The notes under the pieces are model-generated. The model did no database searches, was not told the DNA's origin, and saw only the letters and a program-made list of their open reading frames with translations. From Lachnoclostridium sp. UBA3320 (lineage in GTDB: Bacteria > Bacillota > Clostridia > Lachnospirales > Lachnospiraceae), in assembly GCA_002361175.1 (NCBI GenBank), contig DESG01000106.1:15004-33369 (forward strand): a stretch of 18,366 bases of DNA, in the 5' to 3' direction. This document shows, one piece after another, positions 6,623 to 14,649 of the stretch. A program made the position numbers and the translations under genes. The number at the start of each line of letters is the position of its first letter. Positions within the stretch are counted from its first letter, which is position 1.

Positions 6623-7402
6623 ATGCTTCGCATGTTAAAGACCGAAATATGGAAACTAAAGCGTTATCATATGATATGGGCAGGTGTTTTGCTGATGCTG
6701 CTTTCCGTTCTATTAACGCTTTTTTCCACAACTGCATTAGATGGAACTGTCTGGACATTTCCTTTCTTTACAGAACAGGTTATCAAAAATAACGTTACAA
6801 TGATTTTTCCCATGTGCATTGTTTTAATTGCTGGATATATTATAGCAAGGGAAGAAAAAGACGATACGCTCAAAAGCATTTTGACAATACCTATTTCATA
6901 TAGAAGCTTATTGTGGGGGAAACTGTTTGTATGTGCATTGCTTTCTTTGTTTTTTGGGCTGGTAAGTGCGGCATTCACAGTAATTGCTGATTTGTTAATG
7001 GGATTTCCAGGAATTTGTGTAACATCAGTATTGCAGACATTTATCCAGATTATTCTTAACTGTCTATTTTTATATATTGCGGTTATGCCTGTTATTGCAT
7101 TCGCCGTCCACATACCAAACGGACACATGATTGGAACAATTATTGCTTTTGTTTATGGGTATTGTGGTATGTTTGCTTCTGGAAATGCTACTTTAGCCAA
7201 TATTTATCCTGTTACTGCAAGTTTGGGATTAATTAGTTATCGAAGCTATGATTCAGCTGTACATTGGAATGTATTTATCTGTCTGTTTAGTATGATTGCC
7301 GTATCAATGATTACTGTTGCTTTTATAGTTACTGTAAAAGGAAATGTACCAGTTAAAAAAACAAAAAAGCACAAAAAGGCAATAACCAAAAAAGGTTGGT
7401 AA
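6623..7402 (+). CDS. ABC-2 type permease, second subunit (LanG-like)
   Basis: A 259-residue membrane protein, similar in size and opening pattern (LRMLKTEIWKLKRYHMIW) to the preceding permease, as expected from an old duplication. About six membrane segments are visible, with the typical EEKDDTLKSILTIPISYRSL cytoplasmic loop after the second; the first permease has the related NDTFKNLRTIPI. I chose the ATG at 6623 because GGAG (6610-6613) lies 9 bp upstream; the frame is open further upstream inside the previous gene. The C-terminus is strongly basic (lysine-rich, near 240-259). It is the last gene of the cassette, and I see no strong terminator after it: AACC/GGTT near the stop lacks a T-run. 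Confidence 0.9.
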   Translation: MLRMLKTEIWKLKRYHMIWAGVLLMLLSVLLTLFSTTALDGTVWTFPFFTEQVIKNNVTMIFPMCIVLIAGYIIAREEKDDTLKSILTIPISYRSLLWGKLFVCALLSLFFGLVSAAFTVIADLLMGFPGICVTSVLQTFIQIILNCLFLYIAVMPVIAFAVHIPNGHMIGTIIAFVYGYCGMFASGNATLANIYPVTASLGLISYRSYDSAVHWNVFICLFSMIAVSMITVAFIVTVKGNVPVKKTKKHKKAITKKGW

Positions 7403-7504
7403 TAATCACAAAAATTTCTATTGCTTTAAACCGTCAATCATCTAATTTTCTTGCATCATACCTCCTTTAAATGCTATTTTTTTACTTTAAAATACACGAA
7501 TAAG

Positions 7505-7531
7505 TTTAAAAGAAAAAAACCATACTATAAT
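7505..7531 (+). promoter_or_regulatory. Possible promoter of the CmpB-like gene
   Basis: A consensus TATAAT at 7526-7531 lies 40 bp upstream of the ATG at 7572. The best -35 candidate, TTTAAA (7505-7510), is weak with a 15-bp spacer. The region 7403-7571 otherwise holds only AT-rich sequence. Confidence 0.4.
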
Positions 7532-7571
7532 CTATAACATCGATTTTAAATAAAAAAGGAGATTTTACTTT

Positions 7572-7988
7572 ATGAATCCTATACAGGCATATATAATAAT
7601 GTTTTTAACAGGTGGTTTTTTATACTGTGGCATAGAAATATTATACAGAGGATTTTCACACATTTCAATGTTTTTTGCAGGTGGTTTATGTTTTATACTT
7701 GTAGGAGCAATTAAAGAAATACTTGGCAGTTCTGCTTCAATAGTTGGGCAGATGCTTTTATGTGGTATTATGATTACAGGAATTGAATTTATATTCGGAG
7801 AAATTGTGAATAAATATATGAATTTAAATGTATGGGATTATTCAGGTGAACAGTATAATTTTAAGGGGCAAATATGTCTGCTTTACTCAAATATGTGGTT
7901 TTTTCTGTCATGTCCTATGATTATATTACATGACTATATGAAGTATCTGTTACTTGGACAAAGTATGCCACATTACAAAATTTTTTAA
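7572..7988 (+). CDS. CmpB-type integral membrane protein (putative ABC-transporter type IV family)
   Basis: A 138-residue protein with about four membrane segments (near residues 5-20, 30-48, 58-78 and 108-125). The stretch NVWDYSGEQYNFKGQICLLYS followed by an aromatic-rich WFF segment is characteristic of PF06541, annotated 'putative ABC-transporter type IV' (CmpB). The biochemical role of this family is not established and no ATPase partner is adjacent in frame. The ATG at 7572 has AAAAGGAG about 9 bp upstream. It has its own likely -10 box, and the following AbrB gene has its own promoter, so it is probably a single-gene unit. Family assignment is good, function unknown. Confidence 0.8.
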   Translation: MNPIQAYIIMFLTGGFLYCGIEILYRGFSHISMFFAGGLCFILVGAIKEILGSSASIVGQMLLCGIMITGIEFIFGEIVNKYMNLNVWDYSGEQYNFKGQICLLYSNMWFFLSCPMIILHDYMKYLLLGQSMPHYKIF

Positions 7989-7995
7989 ATATAAT

Positions 7996-8024
7996 TTGCC
8001 ATTTTTCTTAAACTGTGCTATATT
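7996..8024 (+). promoter_or_regulatory. Promoter of the abrB-like/sirtuin/TSCPD unit
   Basis: TTGCCA (7996-8001), a 17-bp spacer, TATATT (8019-8024), with TGC directly before the -10 (extended -10). The leader is about 55 nt to the TTG at 8085, which is preceded by AAGGAGG. Confidence 0.75.
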
Positions 8025-8084
8025 CAGCATAAGGGATTATAGCAACAATGGAATTACAGCAATGACATAAGGAGGTCGCTTAAT

Positions 8085-8354
8085 TTGAAAGAAACAGGAA
8101 TAGTAAGAAAATTAGATGAACTTGGCAGGATAACTCTGCCTATTGAACTTCGCCGTACACTAAATCTTGCAGAAAGAGATGCAATCGAAATTTCAACAGA
8201 AGATAATAAAATTATCTTGGAAAAATATGAACCAGAAGATATATTTACAGGCGCAAAAGAGGATTTAATAGAATACTGTGGCAAAAAAGTTTCTAAAAAA
8301 TCTATCTTAGAAATGGCACAAATTGCTGGTCTTTCTGCTAAAGACTTTACATAA
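8085..8354 (+). CDS. AbrB/SpoVT-family transcriptional regulator
   Basis: An 89-residue DNA-binding protein. The N-terminal swapped-hairpin domain is clear: GIVRKLDELGRITLPIELRR and then LNLAERDAIEIS, the pattern of AbrB, SpoVT and related transition-state regulators, which act as dimers or tetramers. The C-terminal part (about 50-89) carries a single cysteine and a short helix and differs from AbrB proper. It starts with TTG at 8085 after AAGGAGG. The sirtuin gene follows 44 bp later, with only a weak hairpin (CTAA/TTAG near 8358-8369) between, so co-transcription is likely. Its targets cannot be inferred; self-regulation is common in the family. Confidence 0.9.
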   Translation: MKETGIVRKLDELGRITLPIELRRTLNLAERDAIEISTEDNKIILEKYEPEDIFTGAKEDLIEYCGKKVSKKSILEMAQIAGLSAKDFT

Positions 8355-8398
8355 TTATGCTAAGCTTTAGATTTTTAATTTTAAGATAGGAGGAAATA

Positions 8399-9118
8399 AT
8401 GATTAATGAAAATATCCAAACCCTAAAAAACTGGATTAAAGAAAGCAGCAATATTGTATTCTTTGGTGGTGCTGGTGTTTCAACAGAAAGTGGCATACCT
8501 GATTTTAGAAGCACAGATGGATTATATCACCAAAAGTATGATTATCCACCTGAGACAATTTTAAGTCACACTTTTTTTAGGCAAAATACGAAAGAATTTT
8601 ATAAATTCTATCGTGACAAAATGATTTGCAGCAGTGCAAAACCAAATATAACGCATATAAAGCTTGCAGAACTTGAAAAGCAAGGCAAGCTTAAAGCTGT
8701 TATTACGCAAAATATTGATGGACTTCACCAAGAGGCTGGCAGTAAAACAGTATATGAACTGCACGGCTCAGTTCTTAGAAATTATTGTATGAAATGTCAT
8801 AAGTTTTATGATATCTCTGCTATTACAGAAAGTAAGGATATTCCAAAATGTGAATGTGGTGGTACTATAAAACCTGATGTCGTGCTGTATGAAGAAGGGC
8901 TTGACCAAGATATTTTAAATGCCTCTCTCACAGCTATAAGAAACGCTGACATACTAATTGTAGGTGGAACTTCACTTGCAGTCTATCCAGCAGCAGGACT
9001 TTTGCAGTATTATAAGAACAATAAACTGGTACTTATAAATAAATCAGCTACACCTATGGATAACAGTGCAGATTTGCTTATACAGTGTGGGTTGGGGGAA
9101 GTATTTTCACAATTATAA
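8399..9118 (+). CDS. cobB: NAD-dependent protein deacylase (sirtuin)
   Basis: A 239-residue Sir2-family enzyme that removes acyl groups from lysines using NAD+ and releases nicotinamide and O-acyl-ADP-ribose. The NAD-binding motif GAGVSTESGIPDFRS lies at about 25-38, QNIDGLH at 104-110, and the catalytic His122 in the ELHG motif. Four zinc ligands are visible as C130-x2-C133 and C151-x-C153. The second pair has one spacer residue, as in several bacterial sirtuins. GGTSLAVYPA (about 188-198) is the usual late motif. Start ATG at 8399 follows AGGAGG. The TSCPD gene starts 15 bp after its stop. In Firmicutes sirtuins act on acetyl-CoA synthetase and other metabolic enzymes; targets here are unknown. 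Confidence 0.96.
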   Translation: MINENIQTLKNWIKESSNIVFFGGAGVSTESGIPDFRSTDGLYHQKYDYPPETILSHTFFRQNTKEFYKFYRDKMICSSAKPNITHIKLAELEKQGKLKAVITQNIDGLHQEAGSKTVYELHGSVLRNYCMKCHKFYDISAITESKDIPKCECGGTIKPDVVLYEEGLDQDILNASLTAIRNADILIVGGTSLAVYPAAGLLQYYKNNKLVLINKSATPMDNSADLLIQCGLGEVFSQL

Positions 9119-9133
9119 CATGGGAGGATTATT

Positions 9134-9391
9134 ATGAGATATACATACAAAACAAAAGGAACATGTTCATCAAAGATTGAATTTGATATTAACAATGATG
9201 TTATAACTGATGTAACTTTTACAGGCGGCTGCAACGGCAATTTAAAGGCTGTGCGTTCACTTGTTGATGGTCTTACAGTAGACCAGATTGAAAAGAAAGT
9301 AAGCGGCATCAGATGTGGAATGAAAAGTACATCATGTCCAGACCAGCTTGCAAAAGCTGTGCGTGAGGCATATGAAGCAACTCACGCTTAA
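9134..9391 (+). CDS. TSCPD-domain protein, TIGR03905-like
   Basis: An 85-residue protein of the small TSCPD family, named for the residues visible here in KSTSCPDQLAKAV near position 70. Related domains form the C-terminus of adenosylcobalamin-dependent ribonucleotide reductases, but the stand-alone proteins are uncharacterised. Conserved features seen are FTGGCNGNLKAV, GIRCGMKSTSCPD and four cysteines in all, which suggests metal binding or redox chemistry. The ATG at 9134 has GGGAGG about 6 bp upstream. The 15-bp gap from the sirtuin suggests one mRNA. A terminator hairpin follows at 9402-9430. Confidence 0.88.
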   Translation: MRYTYKTKGTCSSKIEFDINNDVITDVTFTGGCNGNLKAVRSLVDGLTVDQIEKKVSGIRCGMKSTSCPDQLAKAVREAYEATHA

Positions 9392-9401
9392 AACATGGAT
9401 G

Positions 9402-9430
9402 CCCCAGAATTAACTATTCTGGGGTTATTT
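9402..9430 (+). terminator. Intrinsic terminator of the sirtuin/TSCPD unit
   Basis: CCCCAGAAT (9402-9410) pairs perfectly with ATTCTGGGG (9416-9424), followed by TTATTT on the plus strand. It overlaps the last codons of the minus-strand gene ending at 9414. On the minus strand the stem is not followed by T residues, so it acts mainly on plus-strand transcripts. Confidence 0.8.
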
Positions 9431-11264
9431 CACTTACATTGTAATGCCTGTCAAGCCTATTTTCTTCATCAAAAAGGTAATTATACTGTATCATTTCATA
9501 TTCTTTCATAAGGCTGGCATATTCACTGTCTTTCTCTTCTGCCTCGTGTAGTTTTTTACTGCTGTCATAGCTTCCAACTGCACTTATCGCTGGAAGTTTT
9601 TTATATAAGTCAAGTAAATACCTGTTAAAATTGCTCATTTTAAGTCCTGCAACACTTAAAAATATGGAAGACAGATAATTTATAGAAGCTTTTTCTATAA
9701 ACATCTCGGGAATATCGTAGTTTGCCCATATAAGAAATGGCACTTGATATTTTTTCATTGTATCTTCCTGTGTAAACTGCAAAGGTTCTTTGCCCATCAT
9801 ATGTGTGTAAAAGGAATCTGACAGATGGGGCTGGTGGTCTCCAAATAAAATTATTATAACAGGTTCGTCTACATTTTTAAAATATGTAACAAGCTGTTTA
9901 AGTGCATCATCAGACATTTTCATAAGAGACAGATACTGTTCTGTCTGCATATCTGAATTAAAAGAAGTCACTTTTATATCCTCTTCAAATTTATATCCTG
10001 TATTATTATATGGGTTGTGATTTTGCATTGTAACATTAAATACACACAGAGATGTGCCTTTTTCTTTCTGTTCGTACAGCTCTTCTATTTTCTTGTAATC
10101 TGATAAATCACTTATATAATCCCTTACAAGCAGTGGATTTTTAAAATCATCTGCTGAAAGAAACTTGTCAAAATACAACAGAGGATATACTCTGTTTCTG
10201 TTATATCCTGAAGGATTGTATGGATGTATAGCGATGGCCTCACTATACCCTTTCTGTGCTTTTATATTGCTTATAATAGAAGGAAGATAACCGTCCATAT
10301 ATTGCAGGTATGGGTTTCCAGGAAGAAATACCTTGCTGCACCCAGTAAGAAATTCAAATTCGGAATTGGCAGTATATCCGCCATAAACTGATGATTGCGC
10401 ATATCCTTTAATAGTATTTTCACTAAGGCTGTCATAAAATGACATTACACTTTTATCTGTGTCCATATTGCCAAGTATTCGCAAATCAGAGAATGACTCA
10501 TTCATAATCATTATAATATTAGGATTTTTACTGTCTGTACTATCTTTACTGTTTTTATCTGACTTTTCATATGCTGAAAGTATCTTATCAACTTTTTTTA
10601 CTGAATACCCTGCTGGTTTATCTATTTCTGTCTTTTCTGCATTTGATAAAAAGTAAAGCAAATACCCATAATCATTTATGCCTATATTATGGTCCCATGT
10701 AATTTTACTTATGCCTTTGAAAAAAAATGCGTCAAAATTAATCCACACTATAAATAGTATACAAACTGCTATTCCTGCAAATGATGCTGCTATAGAACTT
10801 TTTTTAAAGTAATTGTATGGTTTTTGTATCTGTTTCTTTCTTTCCAAGCGAAACACAATAAACAGTATAGCTAACTGTGCAGCGCCAGCAAGACAGCCAG
10901 CAATAAAATATGCATCTATTTTATATGAATATTCTCCTGCTACAGTTGCAGCAGTTTTTACAGCATAAAAGTCCATAAACACAATGCCATAGCCCCTAAA
11001 TGATATAACGAAATAATTTGCAATGCCTATTATAAACATAAAAATACATGAAATTAAAAATGTAGCCTTCATGCTGTGCAAAATACATACAATAATAAGA
11101 TTCACAAGCATTATAAGTGCTACATTTTTGATAATTATATCTGCTGGAAACTCTGAAACTGTCTTTTTAAAAAACAGTTCCAGATAAATAAATTCCCATA
11201 AGTTTCCAGTTATAAATAACAGGCTTTTTTTTATAATATTTAAAATTATATGGTTTTTTTCCAC
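9414..11264 (-). CDS. LTA-synthase-like membrane sulfatase (glycerophosphate transferase family)
   Basis: A 616-residue membrane enzyme with about five N-terminal hydrophobic segments (between residues 14 and 185) and a large extracellular sulfatase-fold domain. Key residues align well with Staphylococcus LtaS: Glu256 in MNESFSD, the nucleophile Thr298 in GGYTANSEFEF, His416 in QNHNPY, and Asp476-His477 in LFGDHQPH. LtaS transfers glycerophosphate from phosphatidylglycerol to a growing polymer outside the membrane and uses Mn2+. Whether this one makes lipoteichoic acid or decorates another glycan is not decided by sequence. It starts with GTG at 11264, after ACAGGTACAG. It lies 15 bp downstream of the HtrA gene, so the two are probably one operon. 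Confidence 0.9.
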   Translation of the reverse strand: MEKNHIILNIIKKSLLFITGNLWEFIYLELFFKKTVSEFPADIIIKNVALIMLVNLIIVCILHSMKATFLISCIFMFIIGIANYFVISFRGYGIVFMDFYAVKTAATVAGEYSYKIDAYFIAGCLAGAAQLAILFIVFRLERKKQIQKPYNYFKKSSIAASFAGIAVCILFIVWINFDAFFFKGISKITWDHNIGINDYGYLLYFLSNAEKTEIDKPAGYSVKKVDKILSAYEKSDKNSKDSTDSKNPNIIMIMNESFSDLRILGNMDTDKSVMSFYDSLSENTIKGYAQSSVYGGYTANSEFEFLTGCSKVFLPGNPYLQYMDGYLPSIISNIKAQKGYSEAIAIHPYNPSGYNRNRVYPLLYFDKFLSADDFKNPLLVRDYISDLSDYKKIEELYEQKEKGTSLCVFNVTMQNHNPYNNTGYKFEEDIKVTSFNSDMQTEQYLSLMKMSDDALKQLVTYFKNVDEPVIIILFGDHQPHLSDSFYTHMMGKEPLQFTQEDTMKKYQVPFLIWANYDIPEMFIEKASINYLSSIFLSVAGLKMSNFNRYLLDLYKKLPAISAVGSYDSSKKLHEAEEKDSEYASLMKEYEMIQYNYLFDEENRLDRHYNVSEITPE

Positions 11265-11279
11265 TGTACTGTACCTGTA

Positions 11280-12947
11280 TTAATTGCCAAATGGGTTATT
11301 AAAGAAGTCGTCAAAAATGTCATATCCACCATTTCCTAAACCATCATCTGAATCATTACCATACTGATTTCTATTATTTCCTTGATTACTCTGACTATTG
11401 TCAGATGGCAGACCGTCAAGCGACTCTTGACCCTGTAATTTTACTGTTACTTTCCTTTCTTCATATTCTCCATCATTGCTGCGCTGGAATGTAACTTCTA
11501 TTTCAGTTCCTTTTCGGTAGCTATTCACCTTTTCTGAAAGACTTTCTTTAGTGGTTACTTCCATATTATTAATGCATGTAATAATATCTCCTGCTTTGAT
11601 ACCTGCTTTATCTGCTGCACTGCCTTCTGAAACAGCTCTTACATAAGCACCATTAGGTATATTGTACTGGCTTGCCTCTTCTGTTACTGTCTCCACTGAT
11701 ACTCCAAGATATCCTTTTTCACTGTCTGAAAGTTCTTCTCTGTTCATCAGCTCATCAATAATAGGTGTTGCTACTGAAATAGGTATTGCATACCCTACGC
11801 CTTCGACTGATGAATCAGCTATTTTAGCTGAGTTAATTCCTATTACCTGTCCATTAAGGTTGATAAGTGCACCGCCACTGTTACCTGGATTGATTGCTGC
11901 ATCTGTCTGGATTACCTTAATTTTGTTAGATGTTTTGCTTCTGCTGTCAGCATCCTCTGAAATCTCTCTGTCTTTTGCACTTATATATCCAACTGTCACA
12001 GACTGCCCATATCCAAGTGAATTTCCTATTGCGATTGCCATTTCTCCGACTTTTAAGCTGTCAGAGCTGCCTAAGTCTGCTATTTTAATCTTATCCATTG
12101 TAGATGAACTGATATCATTTACTTTAACTGCTATAACTGCAAGGTCATTGCTTGCTGCTGTTCCTTTGACCTTAGCTTCATAGACCTCATCATCTATAAA
12201 CTGTACAGATATTGTATTAGCATTATCTATAACATGGTTATTAGTTGCTATAAGAAGTTCCTTGTCACTTTGTCCTACTATAAAGCCAGAGCCGCAGCTA
12301 GTCTGGTCTTGCTGATAGCGTCCACCAAACAAGTCATAATAATTTACACCTTCTGAGGTGCTTGTTATTGCAACGATTGCTGGCAATGTCTGCTCTACAA
12401 TACCTGATACATCAGTAACTGCTCCTTTTACTACAACTGGGTTGTTACTTTTGCTTGTAGAAGTTTTATTGTCACTGTTTGAATTTGTGGTTGTACCAAT
12501 TTTATTTGGTTCTTCCGCTGTTATCCCAAATACACTGTCTGAAACATATCTAACTGCCTCAAAACACACTCCTGCAACAATGCCAAAAAGTACTGCACAT
12601 ACTGCTGTTATAAGGAATTTTTTTCCTTTCCACTCACTTTTTTTGTTCTGATTTTTATTATTCTGTTCTGTATAACTGCTGCCATAACTGTTGTTGTAAT
12701 TGCTATTATAACTGTTGTCATGTATGGGCTGTGACAGATTATCTGGCTGCTGTGGTGATACTTCTTGCTGCCCTGGATTATTATAAGAATTGTCACGTCC
12801 TGCATAATAGTCGCCTGAATGAGTTGCACTATTATCACCATCTTTATAAGAATAGCTATAAACAGATGTATCAGGAGGACTTGTTCCCTCAACAGAATTG
12901 CCATATTCCCCCGTGTAAGAATTCTGATTCTTATTATTTTCTTCCAT
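11280..12947 (-). CDS. htrA: HtrA/DegP-type membrane-anchored serine protease with PDZ domain
   Basis: A 555-residue S1C protease that degrades misfolded proteins at the cell surface. The first ~105 residues are a disordered cytoplasmic tail very rich in N, Y, S, G and Q. A single membrane anchor follows at about 111-129, then a Ser/Thr/Asn linker. The protease domain carries His238 (NNHVI), Asp268 (NDLAV) and Ser357 (GNSGG), a complete catalytic triad. One PDZ domain spans about 410-510, ending in an N/G/D-rich tail. The N-terminal tail is longer than in most relatives. The ATG at 12947 has a poor ribosome binding site (AAAGG about 14 bp upstream), so translation may be modest. A strong promoter lies at 13010-13038 and the LTA-synthase-like gene follows closely. 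Confidence 0.95.
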   Translation of the reverse strand: MEENNKNQNSYTGEYGNSVEGTSPPDTSVYSYSYKDGDNSATHSGDYYAGRDNSYNNPGQQEVSPQQPDNLSQPIHDNSYNSNYNNSYGSSYTEQNNKNQNKKSEWKGKKFLITAVCAVLFGIVAGVCFEAVRYVSDSVFGITAEEPNKIGTTTNSNSDNKTSTSKSNNPVVVKGAVTDVSGIVEQTLPAIVAITSTSEGVNYYDLFGGRYQQDQTSCGSGFIVGQSDKELLIATNNHVIDNANTISVQFIDDEVYEAKVKGTAASNDLAVIAVKVNDISSSTMDKIKIADLGSSDSLKVGEMAIAIGNSLGYGQSVTVGYISAKDREISEDADSRSKTSNKIKVIQTDAAINPGNSGGALINLNGQVIGINSAKIADSSVEGVGYAIPISVATPIIDELMNREELSDSEKGYLGVSVETVTEEASQYNIPNGAYVRAVSEGSAADKAGIKAGDIITCINNMEVTTKESLSEKVNSYRKGTEIEVTFQRSNDGEYEERKVTVKLQGQESLDGLPSDNSQSNQGNNRNQYGNDSDDGLGNGGYDIFDDFFNNPFGN

Positions 12948-13009
12948 AATTTATCCCATGCCTTTCTATGTTGTATATGTAAATACTAATTGCTATACAT
13001 TAATAATTT

Positions 13010-13038
13010 ATTATCCTACTTTCTGGGCTTTGCGTCAA
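13010..13038 (-). promoter_or_regulatory. Promoter of the htrA operon
   Basis: Read on the minus strand: TTGACG (13038-13033), a 17-bp spacer, GATAAT (13015-13010). The leader to the ATG at 12947 is about 55 nt. I see no clear CssR-type or other inverted-repeat operator. Confidence 0.75.
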
Positions 13039-13127
13039 TATAGTTTTTTTATTTTACTTAATTTTTAATAAGTTTATCAATCTTTTGTGTTAAAGATGTG
13101 AAAAAGAAATTAATTTATAATTATTTA

Positions 13128-13156
13128 TTGCGAAAAAGAAACTTAACGTCTATAAT
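13128..13156 (+). promoter_or_regulatory. Promoter of the sugar transferase/kinase/regulator/S1 operon
   Basis: TTGCGA (13128-13133), a 17-bp spacer, consensus TATAAT (13151-13156). Start near 13163, 35 nt before the TTG at 13198. It is divergent from the htrA promoter, about 90 bp away; the stretch between is plain AT-rich sequence. Confidence 0.75.
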
Positions 13157-13197
13157 GAAGAAACAGTTGTTTAATTCTTTTAAAAGAAGGTGAAAGC

Positions 13198-14631
13198 TTG
13201 ATTCGTGAAAATCAAAAATTGCTGAATATTATGCATATTGTAATTGATGCTATAATAATAGCTCTTTCATTTATGCTTGCTTATCAGCTTAGGTTTGATG
13301 ATACATGGAGTCCTCTTATAAAATACCATATTATAAAACCTCCATTTGGATATTGGAAACCACTTGAAGACTATGGCAGTATGCTTATTATGCTTATTCC
13401 ATGTTATCTTATTATATACTATATATGTGGAATGTATGACCCAAAACGTGCCTCTGGCAGACGTTCTGAACTTTTTGGGCTTATAAAAGCCAGCATACTT
13501 GGTATGATGTATACTATAGCCATATTATATTTTTTATTAAAAGAAAATGACTATGCACGTCTTTTTCTTGGAATATTTGTGGTATTAAATATAAGTATTG
13601 ACTATGCCTTCAGGCTTGTTGTAATTACAATTTTGCGCAGAATGAGGAGGGCAGGCAAAAATCTCAAACACATCTTAATAGTAGGTTACAGCCGTACTGC
13701 TAAAGGATATATAGACAGACTTAGGACGCATCCTGACTGGGGATATTCAATACATGGAATGCTTGACGATAATCATCCTGAAGGCGAGATGTACCGCTAT
13801 GTAAAGGTTATTGGCAAAATAGATAAGCTGCCTTTACTTTTAGCAACTAATGAATTTGACGAAATTGCAATAACACTTGGAATAGATGAATATAGTAAAC
13901 TTGAAAATATTGTTGCTATATGCGAAAAATCTGGTGTGCATACTAAGTTTATACCTGATTACAACAATATAATACCTACAAAGCCATACACAGAAGATTT
14001 GGATGGAATACCTGTTATACATGTAAGACACGTGCCTTTAAGTTCTTCATTTAACAAGGTGCTTAAAAGATGTGTTGATATATTTGGAGCGATTGTTGCA
14101 ATTATACTTTTTGGCATACCGATGATAATAACGTCAATAATTATCAAGCTGACATCACCTGGACCGCTTATTTTTAAACAGAAAAGGATAGGGCTTCATA
14201 ACAGAGAATTTTCAATATATAAGTTTCGCTCTATGAAAGTGCAGGAAGAAAACAAAGAAAAAAAGGCATGGACGACAGAGAATGACCCACGTGTAACAAA
14301 ATTTGGCAGATTTATGCGCAAAACTAATATTGATGAGCTTCCACAGCTTTTTAATGTCTTAAAAGGCGATATGAGCTTAGTAGGACCAAGACCTGAACGC
14401 CCATACTTTGTGGACAAGTTTAAAGAAGAGATACCAAGATATATGATTAAGCATCAAGTACGGCCAGGCATGACAGGCTGGGCGCAAGTCAATGGCTACA
14501 GAGGTGACACTTCTATCACAAAACGTATTGAATGTGACTTATATTATGTTGAAAATTGGTCAATGTTTTTGGATTTTAAAATACTTTTCCTGACTTTCTT
14601 CGGTCACAATGTAAATAAAAACGCATATTAA
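13198..14631 (+). CDS. Polyprenyl-phosphate hexose-1-phosphate transferase (WcaJ-like, exopolysaccharide initiation)
   Basis: A 477-residue membrane enzyme that moves a sugar-1-phosphate from a UDP-sugar onto undecaprenyl phosphate, the first step of exopolysaccharide or capsule assembly. Four N-terminal membrane segments (about 10-30, 60-78, 97-115, 120-145) are followed by a nucleotide-binding-like middle domain (ILIVGYSRTAKGYI near 160). The bacterial sugar transferase domain runs from about 285, with its re-entrant hydrophobic segment (295-318), KFRSMK, the catalytic Asp379-Glu380 in NIDELPQ, and SLVGPRPE. The C-terminus (RGDTSI near 440, then ECDLYYVENWS) fits the WcaJ group, which usually uses glucose; the sugar is inferred. 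It starts with TTG at 13198. No other glycosyltransferase, flippase or polymerase gene is adjacent, which is unusual. Confidence 0.93.
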   Translation: MIRENQKLLNIMHIVIDAIIIALSFMLAYQLRFDDTWSPLIKYHIIKPPFGYWKPLEDYGSMLIMLIPCYLIIYYICGMYDPKRASGRRSELFGLIKASILGMMYTIAILYFLLKENDYARLFLGIFVVLNISIDYAFRLVVITILRRMRRAGKNLKHILIVGYSRTAKGYIDRLRTHPDWGYSIHGMLDDNHPEGEMYRYVKVIGKIDKLPLLLATNEFDEIAITLGIDEYSKLENIVAICEKSGVHTKFIPDYNNIIPTKPYTEDLDGIPVIHVRHVPLSSSFNKVLKRCVDIFGAIVAIILFGIPMIITSIIIKLTSPGPLIFKQKRIGLHNREFSIYKFRSMKVQEENKEKKAWTTENDPRVTKFGRFMRKTNIDELPQLFNVLKGDMSLVGPRPERPYFVDKFKEEIPRYMIKHQVRPGMTGWAQVNGYRGDTSITKRIECDLYYVENWSMFLDFKILFLTFFGHNVNKNAY

Positions 14632-14649
14632 AAGAACGGAGGATATTAA

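Noticed and set aside
7376..7400. Possible terminator AACC/GGTT at the end of the second permease
   Set aside because: The stem has only four pairs and no T-run follows.
11662..12183. 173-codon plus-strand frame inside the HtrA gene
   Set aside because: It is antisense to the catalytic domain, has Ser/Leu/Ile-rich shadow composition and no ribosome binding site.
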